64,000 nucleotides of DNA from an uncultured Colwellia sp. (GCA_913061475.1 CAJXUN010000001.1:186001-250000); one strand, 5' to 3'; shown: positions 49,518 to 59,223, counted from the stretch's first letter. A program made the numbers and translations. Notes: a model not told the origin generated them from the sequence alone.

Positions 49518-50771
49518 TTAATCGACTTTACGGCGCTTACCACTCTCTGCACGCTTCTTATTCTCACTTTGAACGTAAACCGTATCAGTTGTTGCCATGC
49601 TTGCATGACCTAGATCTTCTGAAATATCTTTGAGAGGGCGCCCACGTTCAATTTCCATACTTGCACCTGTATGTCTTAACCAGTGTGAAGATGCTTCTTT
49701 TAGCTTTAATGCCTTATTAGCACTTTCCGATCGGCGCATATTTTCATAAGCGTGGTCGAAAACACTTTGTACTAATCGTCGTAAATGCCGAGAAGTCATG
49801 CCGCCTTGACCTCGTACTTTTTCAACAAGGATCGTATTTTCATTACTAGATGGCAAACCTAATAAGCCGCGTGATGCACGATAACGCTCTAAAAAGGGCA
49901 GAAAATCAATAGGAACGGTTATATCGCGGAGTTTTCTACTTTTGCCAAATACTTTAAGCCACCAGTTTTCATCCTCATCTTGCCAAAAATGGCTCATAAC
50001 AGGAGACCAATTCGGCCGTTCAGATAACTCAGAAATCCTTAAAAACAGGGTTTTTAAGGCAGCAATAACGAATAAATTTCGTTCAAAAATAGGGTTTTCA
50101 TTAGCCATGTCTACAGCAGTATCTAAAACATATTGCCATTGGCTAGCGGTTAAACGTTTGATTTCTTTAACTTGTGAGTCAATGATAAAGTGACGGCAAT
50201 CTTTTTTAGCAATTTGTGCGGGGTTACCAATACAGAAATCTTCGGACATTAAGTAATTATAAAAAGCGATAACCGCGGTAAACATTGATGTCAGTGTTTG
50301 TTGTGATGGACGATATTTTTTCTTATCAACAACATATTGAGATTTGAGACTTTTAGGCGCTTGTATTTTAAATGGAAACCAATGTTCATTAGCTGACGAA
50401 TAACCATTGGTGATCCTAAAGCGTTCTTGATTTGACGTACCGATCCACGTTACCGGTGGCTGCCAACAAAAGTCAGCATATTCAAGAAAGTCAGACTTAC
50501 GCAATTGGTCAATCGGTTTTTTCTTCTCGATAAAAGACCAAAGAAGAAAACGTTCTACGTCATTTCTAAATCTGTCATAGGTATGTGCAGATTTGTTTCT
50601 GCCAATGTAAGTCAGAAAAACTTTGCCCCAATTAAATTGCTCAAGCCACCAGGGTTCATTTGAAGAGAATATTTTATCTAGCTCAGGATAGTCATCAAAA
50701 TCGAAATCGCATAAATCTAGATATGGCGGATATAAAGGAACAGGTTTAGTTAATAACATTTTATTTTGCAT
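49518..50771 (-). CDS. Stand-alone tyrosine recombinase (phage integrase family)
   Basis: About 417 residues. A SAM-like core-binding region (about 60-210) is followed by a complete catalytic domain: Arg in FLRISELSERPNW, Lys in VFGKSRKLRDI, HxxR in SSHWLRHTGAS, His in LGHASMATTD, and the nucleophile Tyr in TDTVYVQ. It should cut and rejoin DNA. The frame opens four codons upstream at TTG. No phage, transposon, or cargo genes are adjacent, and a 36-bp inverted repeat lies 46 bp upstream. The substrate is unknown. Confidence 0.88.
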   Translation of the reverse strand: MQNKMLLTKPVPLYPPYLDLCDFDFDDYPELDKIFSSNEPWWLEQFNWGKVFLTYIGRNKSAHTYDRFRNDVERFLLWSFIEKKKPIDQLRKSDFLEYADFCWQPPVTWIGTSNQERFRITNGYSSANEHWFPFKIQAPKSLKSQYVVDKKKYRPSQQTLTSMFTAVIAFYNYLMSEDFCIGNPAQIAKKDCRHFIIDSQVKEIKRLTASQWQYVLDTAVDMANENPIFERNLFVIAALKTLFLRISELSERPNWSPVMSHFWQDEDENWWLKVFGKSRKLRDITVPIDFLPFLERYRASRGLLGLPSSNENTILVEKVRGQGGMTSRHLRRLVQSVFDHAYENMRRSESANKALKLKEASSHWLRHTGASMEIERGRPLKDISEDLGHASMATTDTVYVQSENKKRAESGKRRKVD

Positions 50772-50816
50772 TCTAGCTATCAAGAATCAGATGAAGCCAG
50801 TCTAATGCATTATATG

Positions 50817-50852
50817 CACTATGTCCAATACTGAAGAGTATCGGACATAGTG
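50817..50852. repeat. 36-bp near-perfect inverted repeat upstream of the recombinase gene
   Basis: Arms CACTATGTCCAATACT and AGTATCGGACATAGTG (16 bp, one mismatch) are separated by GAAG. It lies 46 bp before the recombinase ATG. It could be a recombination core site, an operator, or a promoter-proximal hairpin. Confidence 0.85.
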
Positions 50853-51092
50853 GGGTGTTTGTTTGATGTGAGTGTCTGTCTTGTGATTACCGTCAGATTT
50901 TAAAATCTGAAATTGGCTTATAACACCGTTTATAACGCTTTTTTGCTATGTACATTATTTTACTAAAAAGTTAGCTGTTTTGCTCCAGGCATTAAAAACT
51001 TGTTCACGTTATTCAGTTACTAGGGAAAGTTTATTAATACACCCGATCACCAAATACTCACGGCCTTAAAAAATATACTTGTTCTTTAAAAC
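50853..51092. other. Intergenic region, recombinase gene to RNase gene
   Basis: Non-coding. A perfect 18-bp palindrome TCAGATTTTAAAATCTGA occupies 50893-50910. The rest shows no gene, RNA or clear terminator. Confidence 0.5.
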
Positions 51093-52448
51093 CTATAATC
51101 TCAATATATCGTGGTAACTGGCGACTTCAGCATCGAACTTAGTATTTTGTTTTAGGTGATCGCGCATCGCTTCACTGGCTTCAGGCTCACCATGGACTAA
51201 GCGAATTTTAGTTTTTGCTTTTAATTGCGATGATTGTAACCATTGGGTAATTTCTTGATAATCACTATGACCCGACAAGCCATGCAATACCTCAACTTCG
51301 GCTTTAACCGGCCACCATTTGCCATGTATTTTTACCGCCTTCTGTCCTGCTATCATTTTTGCTCCGCGTGTACCGCCTGATAGGTATCCGGTGAATAATA
51401 TTGTGGTTCTATAATCGCCTAACAAACGTTTCATGTGATGCAAAATTCTCCCTCCTGTTGCCATGCCGCTGCCGGCAATAATAATATGAGGCAGTGTTAA
51501 TTCAGCAAGTGCCTTAGATTCATCAACGGTTTTAGTGAAGCTTGCCACATGGCACATATCATAACATTGTTCTTTACTGAGCCTGTTTAAGTCACAATGT
51601 TGCTGGTAAATATCGAAGACATTTATCGCCATGGGACTATCGAGATATATGGGTAACTTAGGGATGCTATCTGCCTTAATTAAGGTCGCTAACATATGTA
51701 ATATTGATTCAGTTCTTCCCACCGCAAAGCTTGGTATTAGTAGCACCCCTCCTTTTTTAGCCATTGCGTTTACCACTTTAGCAAGCTGGTCTAAAGATGA
51801 TTCTTTGTCGTGCAGTCGATTACCGTAAGTCGACTCTAGCATTAATAAATCAAGTGGAGGAAGCGTTTTTGGTGGCAACATAATACTGTCATTACTACGA
51901 CCCACGTCACCTGAAAAACCAACGCGCTTGCCATCCGCTTGAAGAATGATGCTCGCAGCGCCTAATATGTGGCCAACACTTTGCAGTGTGACCTCAATAT
52001 CTCCAATTGTGAACGTTTCATCAAAATCGACTGGCTGAAAAAGTGACAAACAAGCTTGGGCAGTTGCTTTGTCATATAAAGGATCAGGATTTTTATGTCG
52101 ACTTATCTTATGCTTACCATAAAACTTAGCGTCATCTTCTTGAATATGCCCACTGTCGACTAATATTATTGAACATAAACTGATTGTTGCAGGATGCGCA
52201 TAAACCGGTCCGCGGAAACCTTGTTTATATAAAGCAGGTATAAAACCGGAATGATCTAAATGTGCATGAGTAAGCACTATCGCATCCAACTTTTGCAAAT
52301 CTAACGGCAATGGCTCTCTGTTCCGTGCTCGTAACCATTTATAACCTTGATATAGTCCACAATCGATCAAAACTTTACTTGCACTTTTTTCTACCAAGTA
52401 TTTTGACCCAGTTACTGTTCCTGTTCCGCCGAGAAAGGTAATGTTCAT
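51093..52448 (-). CDS. MBL-fold/beta-CASP RNA-processing exonuclease-type protein
   Basis: 451 residues. The metallo-beta-lactamase core has TFLGGTGTVTGS, the metal motif LTHAHLDHSGFIPAL, SVGHILGAASI and GFSGDVGRSND. The beta-CASP cap has LLMLESTYGNR, LLIPSFAVGRTE, GSGMATGGRILHH, and the late HSDYQEI. These are RNA/DNA nucleases of the CPSF-73/RNase J superfamily. AAGGA precedes the ATG. It is third gene of a cytochrome c/universal stress protein/RNase run, 123 bp after the stress gene. Confidence 0.92.
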   Translation of the reverse strand: MNITFLGGTGTVTGSKYLVEKSASKVLIDCGLYQGYKWLRARNREPLPLDLQKLDAIVLTHAHLDHSGFIPALYKQGFRGPVYAHPATISLCSIILVDSGHIQEDDAKFYGKHKISRHKNPDPLYDKATAQACLSLFQPVDFDETFTIGDIEVTLQSVGHILGAASIILQADGKRVGFSGDVGRSNDSIMLPPKTLPPLDLLMLESTYGNRLHDKESSLDQLAKVVNAMAKKGGVLLIPSFAVGRTESILHMLATLIKADSIPKLPIYLDSPMAINVFDIYQQHCDLNRLSKEQCYDMCHVASFTKTVDESKALAELTLPHIIIAGSGMATGGRILHHMKRLLGDYRTTILFTGYLSGGTRGAKMIAGQKAVKIHGKWWPVKAEVEVLHGLSGHSDYQEITQWLQSSQLKAKTKIRLVHGEPEASEAMRDHLKQNTKFDAEVASYHDILRL

Positions 52449-52571
52449 TGAAAATCCTTACAATCTATTGAAAGTGTTAGATTATTACTGTCGATGGCGA
52501 TAAAGTTATTGAGTGAGAAGTCAGGGGGACGCACTTGATACATCCAACCAACGCCTATTGTTTTTCTCAAA

Positions 52572-53015
52572 TCATGGCACTAATACGATGGGGATACCTA
52601 CAGTATGAGCCAGTTTATTCGCTACACTGCCCAACAACATATCAACAATACGTGACCTCCCCTGACGACCGACAAATAACATATTGGCATGAGTTTTTTT
52701 TACGTGTTCATTTATTTCATCAACCGGGTCTCCCCATATTAATTCGGCAGTTAGACCGACATCCGAATGCTTATATTTCTCAAGTAACGGTACTAATACG
52801 CTATTTGTGATATTTTTTTCTTCAGTTGTTTTATCTAATATCGGAAGATTTACCCCTCCTTCCATTATCATAGGTTGTTGTAAATATGACCAATCGACCA
52901 CGGTGATTAACTTAACGCTAGCATTGACTTTTTCAGCTAAAGTTATTGCCCTATCGGCTGCTCGATCGCCCCAATCGCTGCCGTCAACTGCAACAACATA
53001 CAATATTTTACTCAT
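52572..53015 (-). CDS. Universal stress protein (UspA family)
   Basis: 147 residues with the Usp fold. VVAVDGSDWGDRAADRAITLA is the N-terminal strand and helix. The ATP-binding pattern appears as VGRQGRSRIVDMLLGSVANK, followed by IPIVLVP. It probably binds ATP and acts in stress adaptation. GGAG is 9 nt before the ATG. It lies between a lipid-anchored cytochrome c and the beta-CASP RNase gene on the same strand. Confidence 0.93.
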   Translation of the reverse strand: MSKILYVVAVDGSDWGDRAADRAITLAEKVNASVKLITVVDWSYLQQPMIMEGGVNLPILDKTTEEKNITNSVLVPLLEKYKHSDVGLTAELIWGDPVDEINEHVKKTHANMLFVGRQGRSRIVDMLLGSVANKLAHTVGIPIVLVP

Positions 53016-53054
53016 GATAGTTTCTCCAAAATTTATCTTTTAAAACAAGATGGT

Positions 53055-53513
53055 TTAATAGCCATAAGATTGATAATCATTTCTTTTATATGGAATAAGT
53101 TGATAATTTGATTGTAAAAAAGTCACCAAATTTATCAATTCAGTTACGGTCATTACATCATTATAAATGGTCATTTTAGATACGCCATCAGTTTGAATAG
53201 AATCTAACTTATATCCTCGAGCAAACTTATGAGACGGATTTATTACCGAGGTTAGTAGGTCAGCATAGGTTTTTACTTGGCTAGATTTTCCGCCGAGCAC
53301 AATCGAAAAATCAGCATTGTCTATTAAATCACTTGCTGGCTCTAAGCCATTTATAGTGTGGCATGCCAAACATTTGTACTTTACCAGTACAAGCTTACCT
53401 TCATCATTATTTCCTGCGGGTAAATTAAAACCTTGCGGAGATTCAGCCCCTAAATCACAACCAATTAAGCCATTAGCAATGAGCACAATTATCAATAACA
53501 TTAAATATTTCAT
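53055..53513 (-). CDS. Lipid-anchored c-type cytochrome
   Basis: 152 residues. A lipoprotein signal (LLIIVLIANGLIGC) is followed by one haem-c site, YKCLACHTING, near residue 50. A Met in VSKMTIYNDVMTV may be the second axial ligand. The fold looks like a small cytochrome c. It should sit at the outer face of a membrane and pass electrons, but the partner is unknown. It is first gene of the run with usp and the RNase gene (39-bp gap to usp). Confidence 0.85.
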   Translation of the reverse strand: MKYLMLLIIVLIANGLIGCDLGAESPQGFNLPAGNNDEGKLVLVKYKCLACHTINGLEPASDLIDNADFSIVLGGKSSQVKTYADLLTSVINPSHKFARGYKLDSIQTDGVSKMTIYNDVMTVTELINLVTFLQSNYQLIPYKRNDYQSYGY

Positions 53514-53878
53514 ATTTACGCCTAAATAAATATTTGAAGAGAATATAAGAAGTTTAGTTTATCGCTAACTTACCAGAGAAGTTATTGCTGTATATTATGA
53601 CCTAGCTCAAGTTTTGAGACTTATTTATCGGCATTAAAGCTAACTCGATTTGTTCTTGCTATGTGAATATTGGTTTATTGGTGGCTTGCATCTACAAGGT
53701 GATTTTTTATTGGACAGTTATTAAATATAAGTGTTAACGGCTTGCATGAATGGATATATAATTTCAATATGATGTGTTGATTGTGTTGTAAGTTGCCTAT
53801 TTCATTAGCGATTCTTTATTCATTAACCATTTTCTATAAGTAGCTCTTAATGCTCCATTTTTAATAAGGTCTTTATTC
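53514..53878. other. Divergent intergenic region, cytochrome operon / EamA gene
   Basis: 365 bp holding both promoters. A short inverted repeat CTCAA-GTT-TTGAG (53606-53618) lies about 95 bp before the cytochrome start. It does not match the FNR consensus. No gene recognised. Confidence 0.5.
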
Positions 53879-54769
53879 TTGACTATCAACCACATAAAAA
53901 TTATAGCAAGCACGATATTTGCACTTTTGGCTTTTGCAGCAAATTCAGTATTATGCCGAATGGCACTCGGTGAAAATGCTATCGATGCTAGCAGTTTTAC
54001 GGTTATACGCCTGTTTTCGGGTATTATTATTTTATTAGTGTTAGTAACCTTGACGAATAAACTCAATAAAGTGGAAGCGGTTAATACCTCTAAAGGCAGC
54101 TGGTTAGCAGGGTGTATGTTGTTTATTTATGCGGTGGCATTTTCATTTGGTTATATTTCTTTGGATACCGGCACCGGCGCTTTGATCTTATTTGGTGCTG
54201 TGCAAATAACCATGATCATCAGCAGTGTCATTTCAGGTAATAAACTTCATATTTCTGAATGGCTAGGCTTAGCGACTGCCTTTGCCGGTTTTGTATATTT
54301 AGTTTTTCCGAGTTTGACTACACCTTCACTTATGGGTTTTATACTGATGAGTATTTCAGGTATGGCTTGGGCATTTTATACCTTGCTAGGTAGAAGCTCT
54401 AAGAACCCATTACGTGACACCAGCTATAATTTTTTACGTACTAGCCCTTTCATATTAGTACTCATGATATTGGCTTATAACAGCGCACATATTACATCGA
54501 CAGGACTTATTCTAGCGGTACTATCGGGTGCAATAGCTTCAGGTGTTGGTTATTTTATTTGGTATATTGCGTTGACTGGACTATCCGTTACTCAAGGGAC
54601 TGTTGTGCAACTATTTGTGCCAATAATCGCCGCTATTGGCGGTGTAATATTCACCAGTGAACTGATCACACTACGCTTAATCGAGTCATCGGCTTTAGTC
54701 CTTGGCGGGATTTTAATCGTTATACTAGGCAGATATTACTTTGTTCAGTTAGCAGCTAAAAAAATATAA
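53879..54769 (+). CDS. EamA/DMT-family transporter
   Basis: 296 residues with ten predicted membrane helices in two repeated EamA halves (ANSVLCRMALGENAIDASSFTVIRLFSG, and later SGAIASGVGYFIWYIALTGLSVTQGT). This is an inner-membrane metabolite exporter of the drug/metabolite superfamily; the substrate is unknown. The start is TTG, with AAGG upstream at a longish spacing. Single gene. Confidence 0.9.
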   Translation: MTINHIKIIASTIFALLAFAANSVLCRMALGENAIDASSFTVIRLFSGIIILLVLVTLTNKLNKVEAVNTSKGSWLAGCMLFIYAVAFSFGYISLDTGTGALILFGAVQITMIISSVISGNKLHISEWLGLATAFAGFVYLVFPSLTTPSLMGFILMSISGMAWAFYTLLGRSSKNPLRDTSYNFLRTSPFILVLMILAYNSAHITSTGLILAVLSGAIASGVGYFIWYIALTGLSVTQGTVVQLFVPIIAAIGGVIFTSELITLRLIESSALVLGGILIVILGRYYFVQLAAKKI

Positions 54770-54818
54770 TATTAATAATATCATGCAGATAATAGATTTA
54801 CCCGCCCTACTATAAAAT

Positions 54819-56600
54819 TCAATTTATTATATTTTTCTCTGTGGCCGACATTGGGTGAATAAGCGCTTTGGTTATTTTACCGTGTTGGTGCTTAACTATT
54901 GCTCTGTTAATATAGCCGTTAAATTTACCTGATTGCCATTGCGCTAATAAAGCTGAATTACTGGTTAAATTGGCAATAAGGCCAGTTGATTTTTGTGTCT
55001 TGATCTTTTTATTATTTTGGTTAGCACTAAGACTTTTTTCATTACTAGATTGCTGAATGGCAAAACTCTTTTCCCTGCTTGCGGCAACAATACAAATGCT
55101 ATTTTCCGCAGCTTTCGCGACTAAATTATATTCTACTTCCTGTGGTTCTTGAATATCAAAAGGCACGAGCAACAGATGAATATCATTTAGGGCGAGTACA
55201 TTGACCGTTTCAGCTATATTTGCATCGTCAGCGGTTAACATCACAAGGTTAATATTACCTTGCTCTAAAGGTAATTCGATAATTTTTATCCTATCAGCTA
55301 AGGCAGTCCACTGATATCGTTGGCAAAAATGTAATTGTTGTTGTGTCGCAAAGATCCCATGTTGGCTTATTAATACCGCATGATGGTTGCCATTAAGTAC
55401 TAAACTGGTACAAACATATTGAAAAGGCCGTAATACCGCGCTGACTTGTTGAATAAGTTCAGTGCTCATACGCTCGATGTGCTTTAACGTTTCGCTGTTC
55501 TGAGTGACGGTTTTATCGCCGATAAAAAACAACTCAGGTAATTGAATGATGTCACTGAGGTTATTTTCAATATAATGACAAACGTCTTCAACGGCTTGCT
55601 CGTTTGCTTTATAAGTGGCAAATATAGCGACATTAGCGCTTTCTGGAACCTTATCACCATATTCGTCATCGCGCGTTGTTGGCTGTTTAACCAAGGTTTT
55701 TTCGATATAGAGCTCTGGTCGTTGCTGTTGATTAAAGCGAGTACCATCAGGACGAAGCTTCTTTTTTAGCCCTGCTTCAGCTAAGTTAATATCTGCAAAG
55801 GTATAACCTTCTTTATTGTTCGCTATTTTTGCTAATGTCTTGCCATCTGGTGCTACGATCTGGCTTTGACCGGCACCGACATGATAGTTTTTATCAATAG
55901 TACTGAATGCTAAAAAGCTATCGATAATTTTCGCGCTGTCTCGAACATCTTCGCTGTCTGTGATGGCAAGCAATGCCCCAACTTTATTGGCCGTAGCGGT
56001 AAATACGTTATTTTCAGTGGCTCGAGCGAAGTCGTGTATCTTGCTTTGATCCAACGCGAATGAGTGCTCAGAATTACACAATAACTGGGCGCCATTTAGC
56101 GCTAAATCACGAGATGGCTGAGAAGTATGACCATCACCTATTAACATTCCAAACTCACCAAAAACGGTTGATACCGTTGTTGAAGCTTCATGTGAACAAG
56201 TAAAATAAATATTGTCCTGCTCACTCAAGTTTTTCTTATCGACCTGCTGAACAAGCTCGCCAAGAGGCGAAAATAAACAAGAAGTGATACTAATATTTGA
56301 TTTAATCGAGGCGTTTTGATGATCGCGCGTCATATCTCGACGTAGTGTCAAGTTAAGTACGATGTAACAACCATGTTGTTTAGCTTGCAGTGCTACTTGT
56401 TGTAAAAATTCACTATCAGTTGCCAACGCTTGATGCCAGGCCTCGTTATGATCCGCATAACAAGGTTGTGTATTACAAAACTCTGGCAGTACAATAATCG
56501 CGGGTTTACACGCTGCTGTTTCATTGATCATTCTAAGGCAAGTTGCTAGGTTTTCTTGGCAATTAATAGTTGTGGCAAATTGAGCAACGGCTACTCGCAT
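54819..56600 (-). CDS. Tandem nitrilase-fold protein lacking catalytic cysteines
   Basis: 593 residues with two carbon-nitrogen hydrolase-like domains (about 1-300 and 320-575). In domain 1 the Glu (IIVLPEFCN) and Lys (VDKKNLSEQD) of the E-K-C triad are present, but the Cys position reads LIGDGHTSQPSRDLALNGA, where active enzymes have ICYD. The ending PDGTRFNQQQRPELY is typical. In domain 2 the Glu remains (IIQLPELFF), but Lys (HFCQRYQW) and Cys (LVMLTADDAN) are both replaced. It therefore looks catalytically dead or changed. No signal peptide. Single gene. Confidence 0.82.
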   Translation of the reverse strand: MRVAVAQFATTINCQENLATCLRMINETAACKPAIIVLPEFCNTQPCYADHNEAWHQALATDSEFLQQVALQAKQHGCYIVLNLTLRRDMTRDHQNASIKSNISITSCLFSPLGELVQQVDKKNLSEQDNIYFTCSHEASTTVSTVFGEFGMLIGDGHTSQPSRDLALNGAQLLCNSEHSFALDQSKIHDFARATENNVFTATANKVGALLAITDSEDVRDSAKIIDSFLAFSTIDKNYHVGAGQSQIVAPDGKTLAKIANNKEGYTFADINLAEAGLKKKLRPDGTRFNQQQRPELYIEKTLVKQPTTRDDEYGDKVPESANVAIFATYKANEQAVEDVCHYIENNLSDIIQLPELFFIGDKTVTQNSETLKHIERMSTELIQQVSAVLRPFQYVCTSLVLNGNHHAVLISQHGIFATQQQLHFCQRYQWTALADRIKIIELPLEQGNINLVMLTADDANIAETVNVLALNDIHLLLVPFDIQEPQEVEYNLVAKAAENSICIVAASREKSFAIQQSSNEKSLSANQNNKKIKTQKSTGLIANLTSNSALLAQWQSGKFNGYINRAIVKHQHGKITKALIHPMSATEKNIIN

Positions 56601-56852
56601 GATTTATATATTCCAGATAGTTAGTAATAGATCACACGTTGTAATGTGAATGCATAACATGGTTTTTTGGAGATTATACCTTGTTAATTATATTTGTGGT
56701 CTTGTTCACTATCATAATTGCAAAAATATACAGTGTAATGCGCTGGGTACGACTTATGTTCACAATGTTGAGAAAGTAACTCGTTATCAAGTTTTATTGT
56801 TTGGCACTCTTTGGTTATACTAAATTTTAATATCTCTTTAATAGTTATTTCT

Positions 56853-57599
56853 ATGTTAAAAGCTTTAAATTACTTTGTTTTTATCGTGCTATTAGGATGT
56901 TCTGCAGCTTCAACAGCAGAGCAAACACTAAAAGTTGGCGTGGGGAACTTTCCGCCTTTTTTTATTGAAGAAGGAGAAAGAGGTATATTTATTGAAATAA
57001 TCGATGAAATATTTAAACAACTTCCGCAATACAAAGTTGAATATATATTTATGAGCAATCATCGAATATTGCATGAAATTAATTACGGCCAATCAATTGA
57101 TGTTGCGTGTAATATTTTTCCTAGTTCAAAACTTAAAGCACATTTATCAGAGCCTATATTTCGCTATATAGATGTAGCTATTTCAAAGAAGTCTGCTCAT
57201 TTAACAGTAGCGACCACGGCAGACTTAAAGGGCAAACATATTGCTGCATATCAAGGGGCAACGGAGATGTTAGGCGATGAATTTCAACAAATGGCTAATG
57301 ATAACGCTAATTATTCTGAACACGCTCATCCTAATGAAACAACCTTGCTAATGCTGAGCGGAAAAAAGGATATTCGAGTCGGTGACCTCAACATTTTTTG
57401 GTATGATTTAGGCCATAAATATTATAGTAAGCAAAAAAATCTAACGTCTGACGAATTTAACATTCATTATTTATGGCCTAGCCTTTATTCACATATGGCT
57501 TTTAAAGATCCACAATTGAAAAATGTTGTAGATGATGTGATCAAAGCATTAAAGCTTAATGGTACGATTGAGAAAATCTATGCAAAATATAATATTTAG
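56853..57599 (+). CDS. Periplasmic solute-binding protein, family 3 type
   Basis: About 248 residues. A signal sequence (NYFVFIVLLGCSAAS) may be cut either as a lipoprotein (LLGC) or after SAASTA. The mature part starts with the family-3 pattern LKVGVGNFPPFFIEE and has GIFIEIIDEIFKQLP, DLKGKHIAAYQGATEMLG and a C-terminal IKALKLNGTIEKIYAKY. These proteins bind amino acids or act as sensors. No transporter permease is adjacent, so it may serve a distant partner. The frame opens 14 codons earlier, but ATG 56853 gives the signal peptide. Confidence 0.83.
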   Translation: MLKALNYFVFIVLLGCSAASTAEQTLKVGVGNFPPFFIEEGERGIFIEIIDEIFKQLPQYKVEYIFMSNHRILHEINYGQSIDVACNIFPSSKLKAHLSEPIFRYIDVAISKKSAHLTVATTADLKGKHIAAYQGATEMLGDEFQQMANDNANYSEHAHPNETTLLMLSGKKDIRVGDLNIFWYDLGHKYYSKQKNLTSDEFNIHYLWPSLYSHMAFKDPQLKNVVDDVIKALKLNGTIEKIYAKYNI

Positions 57600-57722
57600 T
57601 CCGTTGTAAATAACCGCTCAGCCATGAACATCGCTTACTAGGTAACGAGTGTTTGACGCTTTACTGGCACACATATTAAATTACGACAATAATTGCTGTA
57701 CGCCTATAGTGCTTAAAACAGA

Positions 57723-59039
57723 TTAATCATCAGGGCTATTTAACCAGATATCGGCATTTATTGATGGTGGCTTCTTTTTACGCTTTTTCTTGCCTGTGCC
57801 TTCTGGCGCAGCCATTGGTTTTTCTGCGGTTAATAATGTCTCAATGGCATCGTTATCAACTTCAAAGCCTTCAACTTGCTCTCGATCTAGCCAGATTTTG
57901 TGCTTCTTTTCGATAACCTTAAAATGATGATAATCTTCATGATCTATAAGTGATAATGCTAAACCAACCTCGCCTGCTCGACCACTTCGGCCAATACGGT
58001 GCATGTAATCTGAGGGGCTTCTCGGTAAATCAAAATTGATCACTACGGGTAATTTTTCAATATCAAGACCACGAGCCGCAATATCGGTCGCTATCAATAC
58101 TTCAATTTCACCATTTTTAAAGCCGTCAAGCACCCGACTACGAGCGCCTTGACCTTTATCACCATGAAATACTTCGGCGGTAATACCGCGCTTTAAAAGC
58201 TTTTCAGCTAGGTGATTGCAGCTATTTTTAGCATTAACGAATATCAGTGCTTGTCGCCATGAATGTTGTATGATCAAATGCGCTAATACTGCTGTTTTCT
58301 CGCCCTTATTGACGGTGAAAACCCGTTGTACCAAGGTACTGGCATCGCTACTTTGCAGTTGAATCTCAATAGCATTATTCAATAACTTTTCAGTTAGGGC
58401 TTTTACTTGTTCGGGAAAGGTTGCTGAAAATAATAAGGTTTGCTTGTTCTTTGGTAATAAAGCTAATAAAGCCGTTAGCTCTTCGGTAAAGCCTAAGCTC
58501 AACATTCGGTCAGCTTCATCGAGCACTAAGGTGTTAACTTTATCGAGTTTAATAGCATTGCTTGAAATGAGATCAAGTAATCGACCGGGTGTGGCCACTA
58601 AAATATCAGTGCCGCCGCGCAAAGCTAGCATTTGAGTGTTTGCCGATACACCGCCAAAAACTGCTACGGTTTTAATTTCGCCGTTAAAATGTGCCGCATA
58701 GGATTTAATACTATCGGCGACTTGCTTCGCTAACTCTCGGGTTGGCACCAATATCAAACCTGAAACATAGTTGCCTTTATTTTTGTTTACTGACTTTCCA
58801 GTGTCTTTTACTTGCGCTAGGTATTGCAGCATGGGTAGTGCAAAAGTTGCGGTTTTACCTGAGCCGGTATTTGCCCCAGCAATTAAGTCACGTCCTGCTA
58901 ACACACTCGGAATAGCTTGCGCTTGAATAGGCGTTGGCTGTTGATATTCCAGCTCAACTAATCGAGCTAATAATGGTGTAATAAGGCCAAGCTCTGAAAA
59001 GCTGGCAGGTGTAGTAAGCGTAGTGGTATCAGACGTCAT
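57723..59039 (-). CDS. DEAD-box RNA helicase, RhlE type
   Basis: 438 residues. Q motif YQQPTPIQAQAIP, motif I AGANTGSGKTA, Ia PTRELAKQ, II VLDEADRM, III SATFP, and VI HRIGRSGRAG are all intact. The basic C-terminal tail (KKKRKKKPPS) is typical of RhlE-like helicases that remodel ribosomal or mRNA structure. Marine cold-adapted bacteria usually carry several of these. Single gene. Confidence 0.94.
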   Translation of the reverse strand: MTSDTTTLTTPASFSELGLITPLLARLVELEYQQPTPIQAQAIPSVLAGRDLIAGANTGSGKTATFALPMLQYLAQVKDTGKSVNKNKGNYVSGLILVPTRELAKQVADSIKSYAAHFNGEIKTVAVFGGVSANTQMLALRGGTDILVATPGRLLDLISSNAIKLDKVNTLVLDEADRMLSLGFTEELTALLALLPKNKQTLLFSATFPEQVKALTEKLLNNAIEIQLQSSDASTLVQRVFTVNKGEKTAVLAHLIIQHSWRQALIFVNAKNSCNHLAEKLLKRGITAEVFHGDKGQGARSRVLDGFKNGEIEVLIATDIAARGLDIEKLPVVINFDLPRSPSDYMHRIGRSGRAGEVGLALSLIDHEDYHHFKVIEKKHKIWLDREQVEGFEVDNDAIETLLTAEKPMAAPEGTGKKKRKKKPPSINADIWLNSPDD

Positions 59040-59223
59040 TAATATAAAGGGCTCAAAGCTAAAATAATTGCCGCTATTTTAGCGTATTTATGGCGCTATA
59101 AGTTAGTAAAAAACCGTTTTTATCAGAATAATACTTCGTCGCGTTAGTTTCGCTAAGCTAGCGCTGAGTTGGTACATTTCATGTAAGCTGTGGTTTAACT
59201 CGCGCATCAAGGTATGTCATTCG

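Noticed and set aside
53606-53618. FNR-like site before the cytochrome operon
   Set aside because: The inverted repeat is CTCAA-GTT-TTGAG; FNR needs TTGAT-N4-ATCAA. The orientation and spacing are wrong.
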